The notes beneath the pieces were generated by a model that was given only the letters and a program-made list of their open reading frames with translations, did not search any database and was not told where the DNA came from. A stretch of 47,888 bases of DNA from CAZZCP01 sp964653235. Lineage in GTDB: Bacteria > Bdellovibrionota > Bdellovibrionia > Bdellovibrionales > UBA840. This document shows positions 25,568-34,775 of this stretch, piece after piece. The translations under genes were made by a program, and so were the position numbers. The stretch spans positions 1 to 47,888 of the forward strand of contig CAZZCP010000010.1 of NCBI GenBank assembly GCA_964653235.1. The letters are read 5' to 3'. Positions within the stretch are counted from its first letter, which is position 1, and each line of letters opens with the position of its first letter.

Positions 25568-26545
25568 TTATTGATTTTCAAGAAATTTTAGCTTTTTTTC
25601 GCCTTTTTGTAAAAAACCAAGAGACCAAGCCTGCTCTTGCTGCTCTTGCAAAAATTCGAGCACCTCTTTTTCTCTATCTGTCACCAACATCAGCCCCACA
25701 CCCATATTGAAGGTGCGATAGAGTTCTTCATCAGGTAGATCAAGTCGAGAAAGTATTTCGGGCATAGGAGCAGGTAGATTTTGAGGCTTGTGTTCAATGC
25801 AAAAACTAAAATCATCGCGCAATCTCAATAGATTCTCCCAGCCTCCACCAGTAATATGCGCTAAGCCCTTGATGGAGGAGCCAAATTTTTGCCGAAGAGA
25901 CTGGATCAAATCAACGTAAATGCGCGTTGGGGTCAAAGCTTGGCTCTGAATCTCGGTCTCGTCATCATGAATCATTTTTCGAACCAAGGAATAAGCATTA
26001 CTATGAAAGCCGCTAGAGGCAAGGCCAATGACTCTATCTCCGTCAACAATACTCTCAATCGGTAAAAGATCTTCTTTTGTTGCCTCACCGACACAAAAAC
26101 CAGCTAGATCATAATCTTCGTCTTTATAAATTCCGGGCATCTCAGCAGTTTCACCACCTATCAATGCCATCGAGCTTTGTTTACAGCCATCGACTATGCC
26201 TTTTACAATTTCAAAGCCATGTTCTTCATTGAGTTTGCCTGTCGCATAGTAATCGAGAAAAAAGAGTGGCCTCGCTCCTACACAAATTAAGTCATTCACA
26301 CACATCGCAACCAAGTCGATACCAATGCTATCGTGTTTGTTCAAAACTTGAGCCAGTCTCAACTTGGTTCCCACACCATCTGTAGCAGAGGCCAAATAAA
26401 AATTGGGACGCACCTCATAAAGCGCAGCAAAACCACCAATACCTGAGACAACCTTTTCATTCATTGTCGATTGAACCAAATTCTTGATACTACCAACAAA
26501 GCGATCGCCTTTTTCAATGTCTACCCCTGCCGTTTTGTAATCCAT
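25568..26545 (-). CDS. purM: Phosphoribosylformylglycinamidine cyclo-ligase (AIR synthetase)
   Basis: PurM closes FGAM to AIR with ATP. I chose the ATG at 26545 (GAGGGC ribosome binding site, product MDYKTAGVD...), 7 nt behind the purH stop codon, instead of a longer frame inside purH. The 325-residue product has 'YKTAGVDIEKGDRFV', 'ATDGVGTKL', 'MCVNDLICVGARPLFFLDY', 'GGETAEMPG' and 'AHITGGGW' in the expected order. Confidence 0.96.
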   Translation of the reverse strand: MDYKTAGVDIEKGDRFVGSIKNLVQSTMNEKVVSGIGGFAALYEVRPNFYLASATDGVGTKLRLAQVLNKHDSIGIDLVAMCVNDLICVGARPLFFLDYYATGKLNEEHGFEIVKGIVDGCKQSSMALIGGETAEMPGIYKDEDYDLAGFCVGEATKEDLLPIESIVDGDRVIGLASSGFHSNAYSLVRKMIHDDETEIQSQALTPTRIYVDLIQSLRQKFGSSIKGLAHITGGGWENLLRLRDDFSFCIEHKPQNLPAPMPEILSRLDLPDEELYRTFNMGVGLMLVTDREKEVLEFLQEQQEQAWSLGFLQKGEKKLKFLENQ

Positions 26546-26552
26546 ATCGCCC

Positions 26553-28067
26553 TCAGTGTTTAAAATTTCTCTTGCCAGTAAAAAGCATTGCCATTTGGTT
26601 TTGATTGCACGCATCGATCACTTCATCATCTCGAACAGACCCCCCGGGCTGAACAATATAGCGAAGGCCATATTCTCTGCACTGTTCAATACTATCTGCA
26701 AAAGGAAAGAAGGCATCAGAAGCCAATACCACTTTGGAAATGTCGATATCTTTAAAATATTCCTGCATTCTCGGAATAGCTAAACGGCGAATACAATCAA
26801 TGCGGTTTGGCTGTCCCATTCCAGCTCCTAGCAACTGGTAGACTGAGTTTTGCTCACGAACCAAAGCAATTGCATTGCTCTTTAAATGTTTAGCGCAAAG
26901 CTTGGCAAATTCAGCAAGCGGCAATTTTTCTTTAGGAAAGGGAGTTTCAGTCACAGCTTGAAATTCGAAGTGATCTTCTTGATCGAGATCTTGCTCTAGA
27001 AAACCACCATGTATGCTCACCTTTTGTTTCGCATTGAGCCTTTGCGGAGCCACCTCTAAGAGTCTTAGATTTTTCTTTGTAGCAAAATACTCTTTGGCCT
27101 TTGCAGAAAAAGTAGGAGCTAAAATGACTTCGACAAATTTTTTATCAAAATAGCGAGCGGTTTCTTCTTCGACTTCGGTATTGAAACAAAGAACAGAACC
27201 AAAGGCACTGACCGGATCGCCCTGCCAAGCAGCATCTAAAACTTCAGATTGATTCTCACCAACAGCCACTCCACAAGGATTGGCATGCTTCACCACAATC
27301 GCTACTTTTTTATCGCTCTGCCAAAAATGCAAATCATTGCAAATTCGAAAGGCGGCATCGGCATCCAAAAAATTATTGTAAGAAAGTTCTTTTCCTTGTA
27401 AAGACTTAGCGCTAGCCAAAGTATTTTCTTGTTCGACAATCAGCTTAGCGCTCTGGTGAGGGTTTTCTCCATAGCGAAGTTCATGTACATTTTGCGAAAA
27501 AGCCTCAACAATACAGGCTTCATACTTTGCGCTCTTTTGAAAAGCAGCAAGTGAAGTCTTTTTACGAAATTCTAAAGGTATCTCTTTGGACTCTTCTAAG
27601 TTTTGTAAAAACTCTCCATAAAAATCCGGATCGGGCAATACACATACATCGGCAAAATTCTTCGCTGCAGCTCGCATCATACAAGGGCCGCCAATATCAA
27701 TATTTTCAACCAATTCTTGTTCTGTTGCTCCAGAGGCATAAACCTGCTCAAAAGGATAAAGATTAACCACCACCAAATCAATACCTGGAATATTCAATCT
27801 TCTCGAATCAGCAACATCTTGCGGATTGTCTCGGCGAAATAAAATCCCTCCCTCAATCTGAAAGCTGATGGTTTTCATTCGGCCACCAAAGGCTTCAGGC
27901 ATTTGAGTTATTTCTTCAATAGGGGTGTAAGGAATTTTAGCAGCTTCAAGTCGCTTCGCTGTGCCTCCTGTAGAAATAATCTCTACTTTGTTTTTATAAA
28001 GAGCTTTTGCTAGCTCTTCTATTCCTCTTTTGTCAGATACGCTCAAAAGCGCGCGATTTAGTTCCAT
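26553..28067 (-). CDS. purH: Bifunctional AICAR formyltransferase / IMP cyclohydrolase
   Basis: PurH carries out the last two steps to IMP. The N-terminal MGS-fold cyclohydrolase (about 1-190) has 'ALLSVSDKRGIEELAKAL', 'IISTGGTAKRL' and 'IDIGGPCMMRAAAKNF'. The C-terminal formyltransferase has 'LRYGENPHQSA', the 'VKHANPCGVAVG' Lys-His pair, and 'ASDAFFPFADSI'. The 504 residues are standard. It starts 9 nt behind purQ with an AGAGGT ribosome binding site. Confidence 0.97.
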   Translation of the reverse strand: MELNRALLSVSDKRGIEELAKALYKNKVEIISTGGTAKRLEAAKIPYTPIEEITQMPEAFGGRMKTISFQIEGGILFRRDNPQDVADSRRLNIPGIDLVVVNLYPFEQVYASGATEQELVENIDIGGPCMMRAAAKNFADVCVLPDPDFYGEFLQNLEESKEIPLEFRKKTSLAAFQKSAKYEACIVEAFSQNVHELRYGENPHQSAKLIVEQENTLASAKSLQGKELSYNNFLDADAAFRICNDLHFWQSDKKVAIVVKHANPCGVAVGENQSEVLDAAWQGDPVSAFGSVLCFNTEVEEETARYFDKKFVEVILAPTFSAKAKEYFATKKNLRLLEVAPQRLNAKQKVSIHGGFLEQDLDQEDHFEFQAVTETPFPKEKLPLAEFAKLCAKHLKSNAIALVREQNSVYQLLGAGMGQPNRIDCIRRLAIPRMQEYFKDIDISKVVLASDAFFPFADSIEQCREYGLRYIVQPGGSVRDDEVIDACNQNQMAMLFTGKRNFKH

Positions 28068-28076
28068 AAGCTACCT

Positions 28077-28817
28077 CTAATTAAAAAACTCTACTGCATT
28101 TTGAAATATTCTTTTTGCCATATCAGGTTTCACTTCTTTTGATGGCATCTGCCACCTGTGGCTTGCCGCTTCTGGGTGCGGCATCAACGCGAAAACTCTG
28201 CCACTTTCATCGCACAAACCAGCAATTCTCTCAAAGGAGCCATTAACATCTTCTTTGTAGCGCAATGGAATCAAATGCTTGTCTGTGAGCATTGAAAAGA
28301 CTTCTTGTTCTTTTCCTGCTTGAATCTGAACCCTACCCTCTCCATGGCGAACCGGAAATACCGCTGTTTGAATCCCCTTGGTCCATATACAAGGACTATG
28401 GGTATCAAACTCAAGCTCGATCCATTTGTCGATAAAATGTCCTGAAGAATTGTGTACTAGGGCCAAACTTTGCTGTAGTTTTGGAAATGGCAAAAGTCCT
28501 AAGCGCATCAATACCTGAAATCCATTACAAACTCCCAAAATTAAGGTTTCACGCTCTAAAAATTGGTGCAAATGATCTTTCCATTGGTGCCTGAGTTTGA
28601 TCGCCAATACCTGACCACTACCAAGATCATCTGCAAAAGAAAATCCACCTGGAAAGACCAGCCCCTGGTACTGGTTTAAACTCGAGAGATCGCGACTCAA
28701 TTGGTTGATGGTTTTGATACTTGTCCTTGCTCCAGCATCTGCAAAAGCAATAGCTGTTTCCTTTTCACAATTGATACCATAACCAGTTAAAATCAAAAAA
28801 TGGGGCTTAGAATTCAT
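28077..28817 (-). CDS. purQ: FGAM synthase glutaminase subunit PurQ
   Basis: PurQ supplies ammonia from glutamine to PurL. The ATG at 28817 has a GGAGG ribosome binding site and lies 11 nt inside purL; a longer frame to 28853 would start within purL without support. The 246-residue class I amidotransferase has 'ILTGYGINCEKETAIAFADAG', the nucleophile in GVCNGFQVL, and the His-Glu of LMPHPEAA. Its length and sequence resemble the C-terminal glutaminase domain of long fused PurL enzymes more than the compact ~225-aa PurQ of the PurSQL system. Confidence 0.93.
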   Translation of the reverse strand: MNSKPHFLILTGYGINCEKETAIAFADAGARTSIKTINQLSRDLSSLNQYQGLVFPGGFSFADDLGSGQVLAIKLRHQWKDHLHQFLERETLILGVCNGFQVLMRLGLLPFPKLQQSLALVHNSSGHFIDKWIELEFDTHSPCIWTKGIQTAVFPVRHGEGRVQIQAGKEQEVFSMLTDKHLIPLRYKEDVNGSFERIAGLCDESGRVFALMPHPEAASHRWQMPSKEVKPDMAKRIFQNAVEFFN

Positions 28818-31740
28818 TTTCAAGTGCCTCCCACCAAATCTTTTGCAATTCACGCTTTTCGAGAGTTTCTTGGTTCCACTCTAATTTGTCACTTGCTGTG
28901 ACCTCTCCCAGTTTTAAAAAGTGACCAGCAAAATGTTCTTCAAATTTTTCTGGCTGATCGGTAGAAACAATGAAGCTACTTGCTGACTCACCAAAACAAA
29001 AGAGTTCGTCTTGCATTTGAATTTTTGCCCCCAATGAGCTGCCAATCAAAGATTCGACAAGTGCAACCATGGCACCACCTTCGCTGATATCATGGCATGA
29101 AACCAAAAGCTGAGCCTGTATGCTTTGAAATACTTTCTGATACAATTCTTTCGCTAGCTGCCAGTCGTAATTTGGCTTCTCATCTGTATCAATCATAAAG
29201 ACTTGGGCATATTCAGAGGCTAATAAAGTATTTGGCTTTTGACCAATCCAATAGATTTGATCTCCTGCATTTTGAAAAGCCGAACATATGCTCTTGTCCA
29301 AATCATCAACAAAGCCCATCGACGTAATCAAGAGAGTCGGGTCAACTGCAATTTGGATTTCATCACCAGCTTGGTTTTTACCAATAAAATTATTCTTCAT
29401 ACTGTCTTTACCACTAACAAAAGCTGTCTCATAAATCTGCGAGATATCATATAGGGCTTGGCAGGAGCGAACCAACTGAGCCATTCGATGTTCGGCATCT
29501 GGATTTTTATTCGAGGGTATGGGATCGGGCCAGCAAAAATTATCGAGAAGAGAAATTCTAGATGGGTCGCTGCCAACCGCTACTAGGTTACGAACGGCTT
29601 CATCAATACTCATACAGGTCATAAAATAAGTATCAAAGCTCGAGTATTGAGGTGCAAGACCGTGGGCAATACTGACTCCACCTCTACCGCCATGCAGACG
29701 ACAATCTATGACCGCAGCATCTGAGGGACCACGGTGATTGCTACCAACAAAATTTTTAATATGACTCGCTCCTTGCACTTCATGGTCATAGCGGCGCACC
29801 CATTTTTCTTTTGAAGCAATATTTGGTCTTGCTAAGAGTGTTTTCAATGAACTTGCAAGATCAGTCGCAGCTTGTTTTTTTTCTTTCGTAAACCAATCGA
29901 TTTGCTCTCTGGAGCCTTTCCAATGGGCTTTAAGATTCATTTTAGGAAGAGCATTGTGCATAAAATCAAGTGGCAAATAGGCAATGATTTGATCTTCATG
30001 CCAGACCTCAAAATATCCATGATCGGTAAACTCACCCAAAACTGTAGCTTCAACATCATACTCAGCTGCCAAGGCCAAAAAGGCATCGATTTTTTCTGGA
30101 GAGATAGCATAACTCATTCGCTCCTGACTCTCACTAATGACCTTTTCATAAAAAGCCAGTCCCAAATACTTAAGAGGGTGCTTGGCAATATCAAAACGTA
30201 TACCACCAGAGTGTTCGGCCATCTCACCAAGGCTTGAACTCACTCCTCCAGCACCATTGTCAGTGATACCAGCAATGAGATTCTGATCTCTGGCAGCCAG
30301 GGTAAAATCAAGCAGTCTTTTTTGGGTTATGGGATCACCAATCTGCACCACCCCAGCAGGTGCTCCCTCATCCAACTCCATCGAGCTAAAAGTTGCACCG
30401 TGAATTCCGTCTTTACCGAGTCTACCACCAGCGACTACAGCTTTATGTCCTGCGAGAATTTCTTTTTTGTGAGTCTCGCGTCCCTCTATCGTCTGAGGCA
30501 TCACTCCCACCGAGCCGACATAAATCAATGGTTTGCCAGAGTAATTGGATCGAAAACAAAATGAACCATTCAGTGTAGGAATTCCACTCTTGTTACCACC
30601 ATCTTCAACACCTTGATGAACCCCTTCCAAAATCACTTCGGGATCTTTAAGACCAATGGGTCTTTCGGCTTGCTCGGCATTCGGAAAGTAGCGAGGCAAG
30701 GACAGGCAAAAAACATCTATATTGGCAATCGGTTTGGCACCAATACCGGTCCCAAGAATATCTCGATTTACACCCAATATACCAGTTAAAGCTCCACCAT
30801 AAGGGTCTAAGGCAGAAGGAGAATTGTGAGTTTCAACCTTAATACAATATTGATTTTTTTCATCATAACGAACAATCCCTGCATTGTCCGAAAATACCGA
30901 AACCAGATCATCGGCCTTGCCCTTTGCTTGTAGGTCTCTCGTGGCTTTTTGAATATAGGTTTTGTAAAGACTTTGAATCTTTTTTTTACCAAGATTCTTA
31001 TCGCTATTCACTTCAGTATACTCGACATTGGCAGCAAAAATCTTATGCTTACAGTGCTCACTCCATGTCTGCGCTAAAACTTCAAGCTCTACGTCTGTGA
31101 TTTGTTCACCGATTCCTTTTTCTCGCCGAGCGGCTTTCACTTCTGGTTTTGCAAACTCAGCTTGTATGCATTTCATTTCTTCTAAACTCAAAGCCAAGAG
31201 TCTTTCTTTACTCAATTTTAAGAGATCATCATCCGAAATCTCTAATGAGAAATATTGCATCTCACTCGTACTAGGAATTTTCACCTCTTGAGGAGCAAAA
31301 TTCACTCCCTTTTCGAGAAAGTGAAGATTTTGAATTAAAGGATTGGCATAATACTCGATAAAAAAATCTTTGAGCTTCTGTTTTTTGATATCAGATTGAA
31401 ATGCAATTTTGATCCCCGTAGCAACACGAACATTTTCATAGCCTAAGAGCGCAAAAGCATCTTGAGCAGAGTGTGCAACATTATCTGTAACACCAGGAAG
31501 ATATTCAATTTGAATTTGTACATTGAGATCTAAACTTTCAGGTTCAAAGAAAATTTTTTCTGTTACCGGATCGCAAAAAACCTCAGAAAGAGCTATCTTG
31601 GGAAGCTCAGGGCTCACCCAATAGACTCGATAGATCTTCAAATCGCGAGGCTGTTCTCCAAGATCTCTTGAAAACCTTTTGGGAATGCTTTTAAAGAGTA
31701 CATCATTCGGATTGTAAATCTCGATTCTTTGCCAATTCAT
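28807..31740 (-). CDS. purL: FGAM synthase PurL: PurS-like domain plus synthetase, no glutaminase domain
   Basis: PurL amidates FGAR to FGAM with ATP and ammonia. The 977-residue size lies between the ~740-aa small PurL and the ~1300-aa fused enzyme. Residues about 30-160 hold the duplicated PurS-like region of the fused form (YRVYWVSPELPKIALSEVFC, then EYLPGVTDNVAHSAQDAFAL). The two AIR-synthetase-like repeats follow ('KVETHNSPSALDPYGGA', 'GNKSGIPTLNGSF', 'DNGAGGVSSSLGEMAE', then 'SCHDISEGGAMVALVES'). It stops where the glutaminase domain would begin, and that domain is the separate purQ. The start overlaps purN by 4 nt. Confidence 0.95.
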   Translation of the reverse strand: MNWQRIEIYNPNDVLFKSIPKRFSRDLGEQPRDLKIYRVYWVSPELPKIALSEVFCDPVTEKIFFEPESLDLNVQIQIEYLPGVTDNVAHSAQDAFALLGYENVRVATGIKIAFQSDIKKQKLKDFFIEYYANPLIQNLHFLEKGVNFAPQEVKIPSTSEMQYFSLEISDDDLLKLSKERLLALSLEEMKCIQAEFAKPEVKAARREKGIGEQITDVELEVLAQTWSEHCKHKIFAANVEYTEVNSDKNLGKKKIQSLYKTYIQKATRDLQAKGKADDLVSVFSDNAGIVRYDEKNQYCIKVETHNSPSALDPYGGALTGILGVNRDILGTGIGAKPIANIDVFCLSLPRYFPNAEQAERPIGLKDPEVILEGVHQGVEDGGNKSGIPTLNGSFCFRSNYSGKPLIYVGSVGVMPQTIEGRETHKKEILAGHKAVVAGGRLGKDGIHGATFSSMELDEGAPAGVVQIGDPITQKRLLDFTLAARDQNLIAGITDNGAGGVSSSLGEMAEHSGGIRFDIAKHPLKYLGLAFYEKVISESQERMSYAISPEKIDAFLALAAEYDVEATVLGEFTDHGYFEVWHEDQIIAYLPLDFMHNALPKMNLKAHWKGSREQIDWFTKEKKQAATDLASSLKTLLARPNIASKEKWVRRYDHEVQGASHIKNFVGSNHRGPSDAAVIDCRLHGGRGGVSIAHGLAPQYSSFDTYFMTCMSIDEAVRNLVAVGSDPSRISLLDNFCWPDPIPSNKNPDAEHRMAQLVRSCQALYDISQIYETAFVSGKDSMKNNFIGKNQAGDEIQIAVDPTLLITSMGFVDDLDKSICSAFQNAGDQIYWIGQKPNTLLASEYAQVFMIDTDEKPNYDWQLAKELYQKVFQSIQAQLLVSCHDISEGGAMVALVESLIGSSLGAKIQMQDELFCFGESASSFIVSTDQPEKFEEHFAGHFLKLGEVTASDKLEWNQETLEKRELQKIWWEALENEF

Positions 31741-32348
31741 AAATTCACTCCCTGAGTTGCAATTTCGCCCTCAGCAATCATTTGTAAAACACGCGGATAG
31801 ATTTTGTGCTCAACAGCCAAACCACGTGATTGAAAATCAACAAAACTATCATCAGGCTTTCTGACAAATCTTTCTTGTACTAGAATCTTACCCGTATCCA
31901 TTCCCTCATCTACGAAATGAACAGTAATTCCACTTTCATTATCTTGTGAAGCAAAGACCTGCTCATAAGCATTGGCTCCAGGATATTTCGGTAAAAGCGA
32001 TGGGTGAATATTTAAAATTTGAGTGCCAAAGCTATCGATAAAATTCTTGCTCAATAGCCGCATATAACCAGCAAGAAAAATCCAGTCTATCTTTAATTCA
32101 CGAAGCTTTTCTAAGACTCGCTTCTCTTGTTGAGACTTTCTTTCGCTTTGATCTATAATTTCTTTTGAAAACGAAAAGCAGTAGGCAGGAATATTATTTT
32201 CTTCAGCCAGCTTAAGAGCAAAAGCACCGGGTTTATCACTCATCAAAGCTGCAATCTCAATATTTGAAAATTCTTTTGCTTTTTCAATCAAGGCAAGAGC
32301 ATTCGAACCCCGACCAGAGGCAAAAATTGCAATTTTAATGGTACTCAA
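31737..32348 (-). CDS. purN: Phosphoribosylglycinamide formyltransferase PurN
   Basis: PurN formylates GAR with 10-formyl-THF. I chose the TTG at 32348, which has a GGAG ribosome binding site 6 nt upstream and gives MSTIKIAIFASGRGSNA, the expected first strand and phosphate loop. The upstream frame would run about 33 codons into purD. The 203-residue product has 'SDKPGAFAL' and 'LAGYMRLLSKNFID', with the catalytic Asn-His-Asp set in 'ILNIHPSLLPKYPG' and 'VHFVDEGMDTG'. It overlaps purD by 14 nt and purL by 4 nt. Confidence 0.93.
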   Translation of the reverse strand: MSTIKIAIFASGRGSNALALIEKAKEFSNIEIAALMSDKPGAFALKLAEENNIPAYCFSFSKEIIDQSERKSQQEKRVLEKLRELKIDWIFLAGYMRLLSKNFIDSFGTQILNIHPSLLPKYPGANAYEQVFASQDNESGITVHFVDEGMDTGKILVQERFVRKPDDSFVDFQSRGLAVEHKIYPRVLQMIAEGEIATQGVNL

Positions 32349-33618
32349 GGTCCTCTCCAATATCAGATCGAAACTGTGCTCCTGCAAATTGAATTTTCTT
32401 GATTTCTCGGTAGGCAAGATCTTTTGCCTGTTCACGAGTCTCAGCATAAGCGCTCAAACCTAGTATTCTTCCGCCCTTAGTAATAAATTGATCGCCTTTT
32501 TTCTCTACACCCGCAAAGAAAACTTTGGTGTTTTTATCTAACTCAGATGAAATCTGAATCTCATCTCCATTTTGAATAGGACCTAAAGGATAGCCCTTAG
32601 CGGCCATAACTATATGAACTACACTTCCTGTTTTCCAACTCAAAGTTTCTTCAGTACGTTTATTAGATAGTCTTGTCTCTTTAGCTGCCTGTAAATATGC
32701 ATACAAATCAGATTTTAATAAAAACAAGATACTCTGTGCCTCTGGGTCACCAAATCGAACATTAAATTCTAATAATTTAAGGCCCTGAGGGGTTCTCATA
32801 AATCCTGCAAATAAAAAGCCCACGAAAGGGGTCTCTTGCTTTTTCATCGCATCCACTGTGTCTTGCAGAATCTTTGCAACCTCAGCTTGCTCTGAATCCT
32901 CTAGCCAATCGCAAGGAGCAAAAGTTCCCATTCCTCCAGTATTTGGGCTTTGAAGATCTTCGCTGATTCTCTTATAATCACAGGCAGTGCCAATCGGTAA
33001 TGCCGTTTGTCCATCGCAAAGAGCGAAAGCCGAAAATTCTTTTCCGGTAAGCTTTTCTTCTATCACAAAGTCGGTATCTGATTTTAAGCGCAAACACAAA
33101 TCATCCACCGCTTGCAGAGCCTTCTTTTTGGAGTCACAGACAATCACGCCTTTTCCTGAAGCGAGTCCATTGACTTTCACTGCACAAGAATGACCAATTT
33201 CAGAGTTTAGAATAAATTCTTTCGCTTCATCGGCACTGCTACAATATTTGTACTCTGCTGTAGGTAGCGATGCCATTTGCATGATTTGTTTGGCAAAGTT
33301 CTTTGATGATTCAAGCTCACTTGCTTTTTTACTTGGACCAAAAACAAAGATTCCATGTGATTCTAATGCATCTGTAATTCCATCTGCTAGATAAGCTTCT
33401 GGTCCCACAATCACCATATCGATTTTTTTCTGTAGGCAAAAGTCAGCAAGCCAATCGACATGATCTAAAGAAACATCTGCAATTTCAACTTTTTCTTCTT
33501 GAGCAATTCCAGGGTTTCCAGGAGCAATCCAAATTTTTTGAACTTCTTTCGATTGCTGTAGAGAAAAACATAGGGCATGCTCACGTCCACCACCACCGAG
33601 AACTAAAATCTGACTCAT
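32335..33618 (-). CDS. purD: Phosphoribosylamine-glycine ligase
   Basis: PurD joins phosphoribosylamine and glycine with ATP. The ATG at 33618 gives MSQILVLGGGGREHAL and has a GGGAG ribosome binding site. The 427-residue ATP-grasp product has 'VKVNGLASGKGVIV', 'EEKLTGKEFS', 'NTGGMGTFAP' and 'LEFNVRFGDPEAQ' in order. It overlaps purC by 4 nt (ATGA) and purN by 14 nt. Confidence 0.96.
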   Translation of the reverse strand: MSQILVLGGGGREHALCFSLQQSKEVQKIWIAPGNPGIAQEEKVEIADVSLDHVDWLADFCLQKKIDMVIVGPEAYLADGITDALESHGIFVFGPSKKASELESSKNFAKQIMQMASLPTAEYKYCSSADEAKEFILNSEIGHSCAVKVNGLASGKGVIVCDSKKKALQAVDDLCLRLKSDTDFVIEEKLTGKEFSAFALCDGQTALPIGTACDYKRISEDLQSPNTGGMGTFAPCDWLEDSEQAEVAKILQDTVDAMKKQETPFVGFLFAGFMRTPQGLKLLEFNVRFGDPEAQSILFLLKSDLYAYLQAAKETRLSNKRTEETLSWKTGSVVHIVMAAKGYPLGPIQNGDEIQISSELDKNTKVFFAGVEKKGDQFITKGGRILGLSAYAETREQAKDLAYREIKKIQFAGAQFRSDIGEDLEYH

Positions 33619-34775
33619 TTTCTTTCTCCCAAAAGCTGTAGGGCATCTTGATACCATTCCTGCAAACTGGGGGCAGAAGAGAAGACTTCTAGGTCAAAAA
33701 CTTTGCGATAAACAGAATTACAGAGACTACGATACATGTTTTCTATCAAGACTTTATAAGAACTTGAAAGTTCTTTGGGAAAACTTAAAAGCTCTTCTTT
33801 ACAATAAGTCATCCAATCTTGTTCTTGTCTTGATTCGACAGCAAGCTTGGCCTTTTGAATTGCTTCATACCACTTGCTTCCAACATAATATTGGCGAAGA
33901 AGCTCTTTAGAAATATGTACGCCTTTATATAATAGACGTATCTCATCGGGGCCAATGGAATCAACCAACTGAAAATTTCTATTTTCGGTAAAAGCAAATT
34001 CAAATTTTCCATCCCACAATTCAATGCCTAGATCTTGCCAAAAATCTTTCATTCGCAGAGCAAGTAGAATCTCTAAAGCTTCTAGGCTTTCGACCTCAAG
34101 AGCATCAAGACCAGCCATTTCATAGGCCTCTGATTTGATCACATAACGATCCATAGGCTCAAGCTTACTAGAGTATTCTAAAATAGGACGATCGAAAATC
34201 TGGTTCTCTTTGAGAGGCAAACTTAAACCTAGCTCACTTGCATATTCTGGTTTCTTTTCGATTCGCTTTAACAGTGAGCTGCCTTGAGGTAAACCAAAAC
34301 GAAAGATCATTTCAAGTGGAACCAGTGCATTTTTAGGTTTATCGTGATAGGAACTGTAGTCCCAATGCCAATGACCATCGAGCTTCAATCGACGAGGAGT
34401 AATAACCTGCACGGCTTGAATTTTCAAACAAGACGAAGGAGTTGATTCGTTGACTTGTTTGCCTTGTTTATCACAAAGTCCCAGTGAGTGGTGCTGAAGC
34501 CCCCTCTCTTTGAGCTCTTGATAGGTTCTTAAGATGCTCTCGCTTTGCAAAAAGGCTGTGGGAACTTGCCAATTCAGCCAATTGCCCGGCTTTTCTAAAA
34601 AAACAAAAAAAGCATGGGCCATCATTGCCAAGCACTGCCCCTTCGATTCAATTAAATCGGGCATCTCACCCCAATCAAAAATCGAATACTGATTGCTGTA
34701 GTCAAATAAAAGCTCTTTTTCAGAAAGCTGCCAAATACGTTTTACCGAACCTTCGTAAATCAACTCACCCTTCAC
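33615..34775 (-). CDS. purC: SAICAR synthetase, long divergent form
   Basis: PurC couples CAIR with aspartate. The match is clear but distant: 'LIYEGSVKRIWQL' at the N-terminus, 'SKGQCLAMM', 'NALVPLEMIFRFGLPQGSSL' (about 150-170), 'LWDGKFEFAF' for the DxKxEF metal site, and 'LVDSIGPDEIRL' for the late D-E-PD-R motif. At 386 residues it is much longer than E. coli PurC (237) and also longer than the yeast enzyme (~306); the extra length lies mainly at the C-terminus and in the middle. It starts with GTG overlapping the purF stop codon. Its operon position supports the call. Confidence 0.88.
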   Translation of the reverse strand: MKGELIYEGSVKRIWQLSEKELLFDYSNQYSIFDWGEMPDLIESKGQCLAMMAHAFFVFLEKPGNWLNWQVPTAFLQSESILRTYQELKERGLQHHSLGLCDKQGKQVNESTPSSCLKIQAVQVITPRRLKLDGHWHWDYSSYHDKPKNALVPLEMIFRFGLPQGSSLLKRIEKKPEYASELGLSLPLKENQIFDRPILEYSSKLEPMDRYVIKSEAYEMAGLDALEVESLEALEILLALRMKDFWQDLGIELWDGKFEFAFTENRNFQLVDSIGPDEIRLLYKGVHISKELLRQYYVGSKWYEAIQKAKLAVESRQEQDWMTYCKEELLSFPKELSSSYKVLIENMYRSLCNSVYRKVFDLEVFSSAPSLQEWYQDALQLLGERK

